Made by a program: the position numbers and the translations under genes. Shown here one piece after another: positions 63,749 to 64,000 of a stretch of DNA of 64,000 nt (position 1 is the stretch's first letter; each line of letters starts with the position of its first letter). This stretch comes from JAJDNS01 sp963578825 (GTDB lineage Bacteria > Acidobacteriota > Vicinamibacteria > Fen-336), in the NCBI GenBank assembly GCA_963578825.1, contig CAUZDW010000007.1, forward strand, positions 79,637 to 143,636, given 5' to 3'. Under the pieces are notes generated by a model. The model ran no database searches. It worked only from the letters and a program-made list of their open reading frames with translations, and was not told the DNA's origin.

Positions 63749-63873
63749 GCGGATCTCACTCGGGCGTCCAGGTGGGGACTCGTCCGAGCCGCGAAATCCC
63801 GCCCGTACTGGGGGTGAGCGAAGACCCGGTTGTGCACGGAGAAGCCCGTCTGGAGTGAAGAGCGGCTGGTCGC

Positions 63874-64000
63874 CTAGCAGCGGACCAGGTACGAAGCCTT
63901 CACGAAGAACTGCCAGCTGTCTGCACCGACGCGATCGGTCCGAACCAGCTCGGAGCCGTCCAGGGTTGGCATTAGCCGGAGATTGTTCTGGTTGTTGTTG
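63874..64000 (-). CDS. C-terminus of a probable outer-membrane protein (partial)
   Basis: The gene runs in from beyond the right edge. The visible last 42 residues (LRLMPTLDGSELVRTDRVGA, DSWQFFVKASYLVRC, stop 63874-63876) alternate polar and aromatic residues like final strands of a barrel. Family cannot be set. The stretch 63749-63873 holds nothing recognisable. Confidence 0.45.
   Translation of the reverse strand, partial: NNNQNNLRLMPTLDGSELVRTDRVGADSWQFFVKASYLVRC

Overview
The window is high-GC bacterial DNA from a Gram-negative organism. It carries LpxA (lipid A synthesis), a PagL-like outer-membrane lipase, TonB-type and other outer-membrane barrels, a GspB/ExeA pair and a PEP-CTERM protein. 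The mix of DUF5916 barrel, Oar-like TonB receptor, NIPSNAP, large M14 peptidase, FHA-GAF-PP2C and MFS/spermidine-synthase fusion suggests an Acidobacteriota-like lineage. That placement is inference; no rRNA or other phylogenetic marker was seen, and no tRNA, CRISPR array or intact insertion sequence was found.

Region 1-13.8 kb (+ strand mostly) is accessory and secretory: metallo-beta-lactamase-fold hydrolase (partial), NIPSNAP, class-C beta-lactamase-like hydrolase, a rhodanese lipoprotein, DUF5916 barrel, M28 peptidase, AraC regulator, amidohydrolase, TMEM220-like protein, PEP-CTERM protein and a BBE-type flavoenzyme. The rhodanese has an in-frame UGA exactly where the catalytic cysteine should be, with a bacterial-SECIS-like hairpin just downstream. 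It is the strongest novel observation here: a probable selenoprotein.

Region 13.9-18.7 kb (- strand) is an outer-membrane cluster (barrel, TonB receptor, PagL-like). 18.9-29.5 kb holds a GNAT, double-PilZ protein, cytochrome c, BldC-like HTH, DUF6335, FHA-GAF-SpoIIE phosphatase with gamma-glutamyltransferase, M20 and HtpX peptidases and LpxA. 29.6-36.7 kb holds an MFS/spermidine-synthase fusion, a marR-yceI operon with an 18-bp palindromic operator, a NicO-type transporter, a REC-cyclase-PilZ signalling protein and a Sua5-type synthase. 36.7-46.3 kb holds gspB/exeA, hydrolases, a Ser/Thr kinase, an ABC-F ATPase and a YggX-like protein.

Region 46.4-53.1 kb contains a DEAD-box helicase, then a compact - strand operon reading amidase, actin-like remnant, TPR-membrane-ATPase, soluble ATPase. 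The two ATPases share sequence motifs. This looks like an uncharacterised envelope machine whose actin-like gene has lost its middle. 53.4-62.8 kb is largely housekeeping: a chain recG-rsmD-coaD-aminotransferase-small protein with four-base overlaps, then serA preceded by a cluster of DnaA-box-like sequences. The right end has a MazEF-like pair, an arylsulfotransferase fragment and the tail of a probable barrel.

At least twelve genes are broken by single small indels while both sides keep full family conservation. The simplest explanation is residual sequencing or assembly indels; real decay is not excluded. Coordinates of such genes span both frames.
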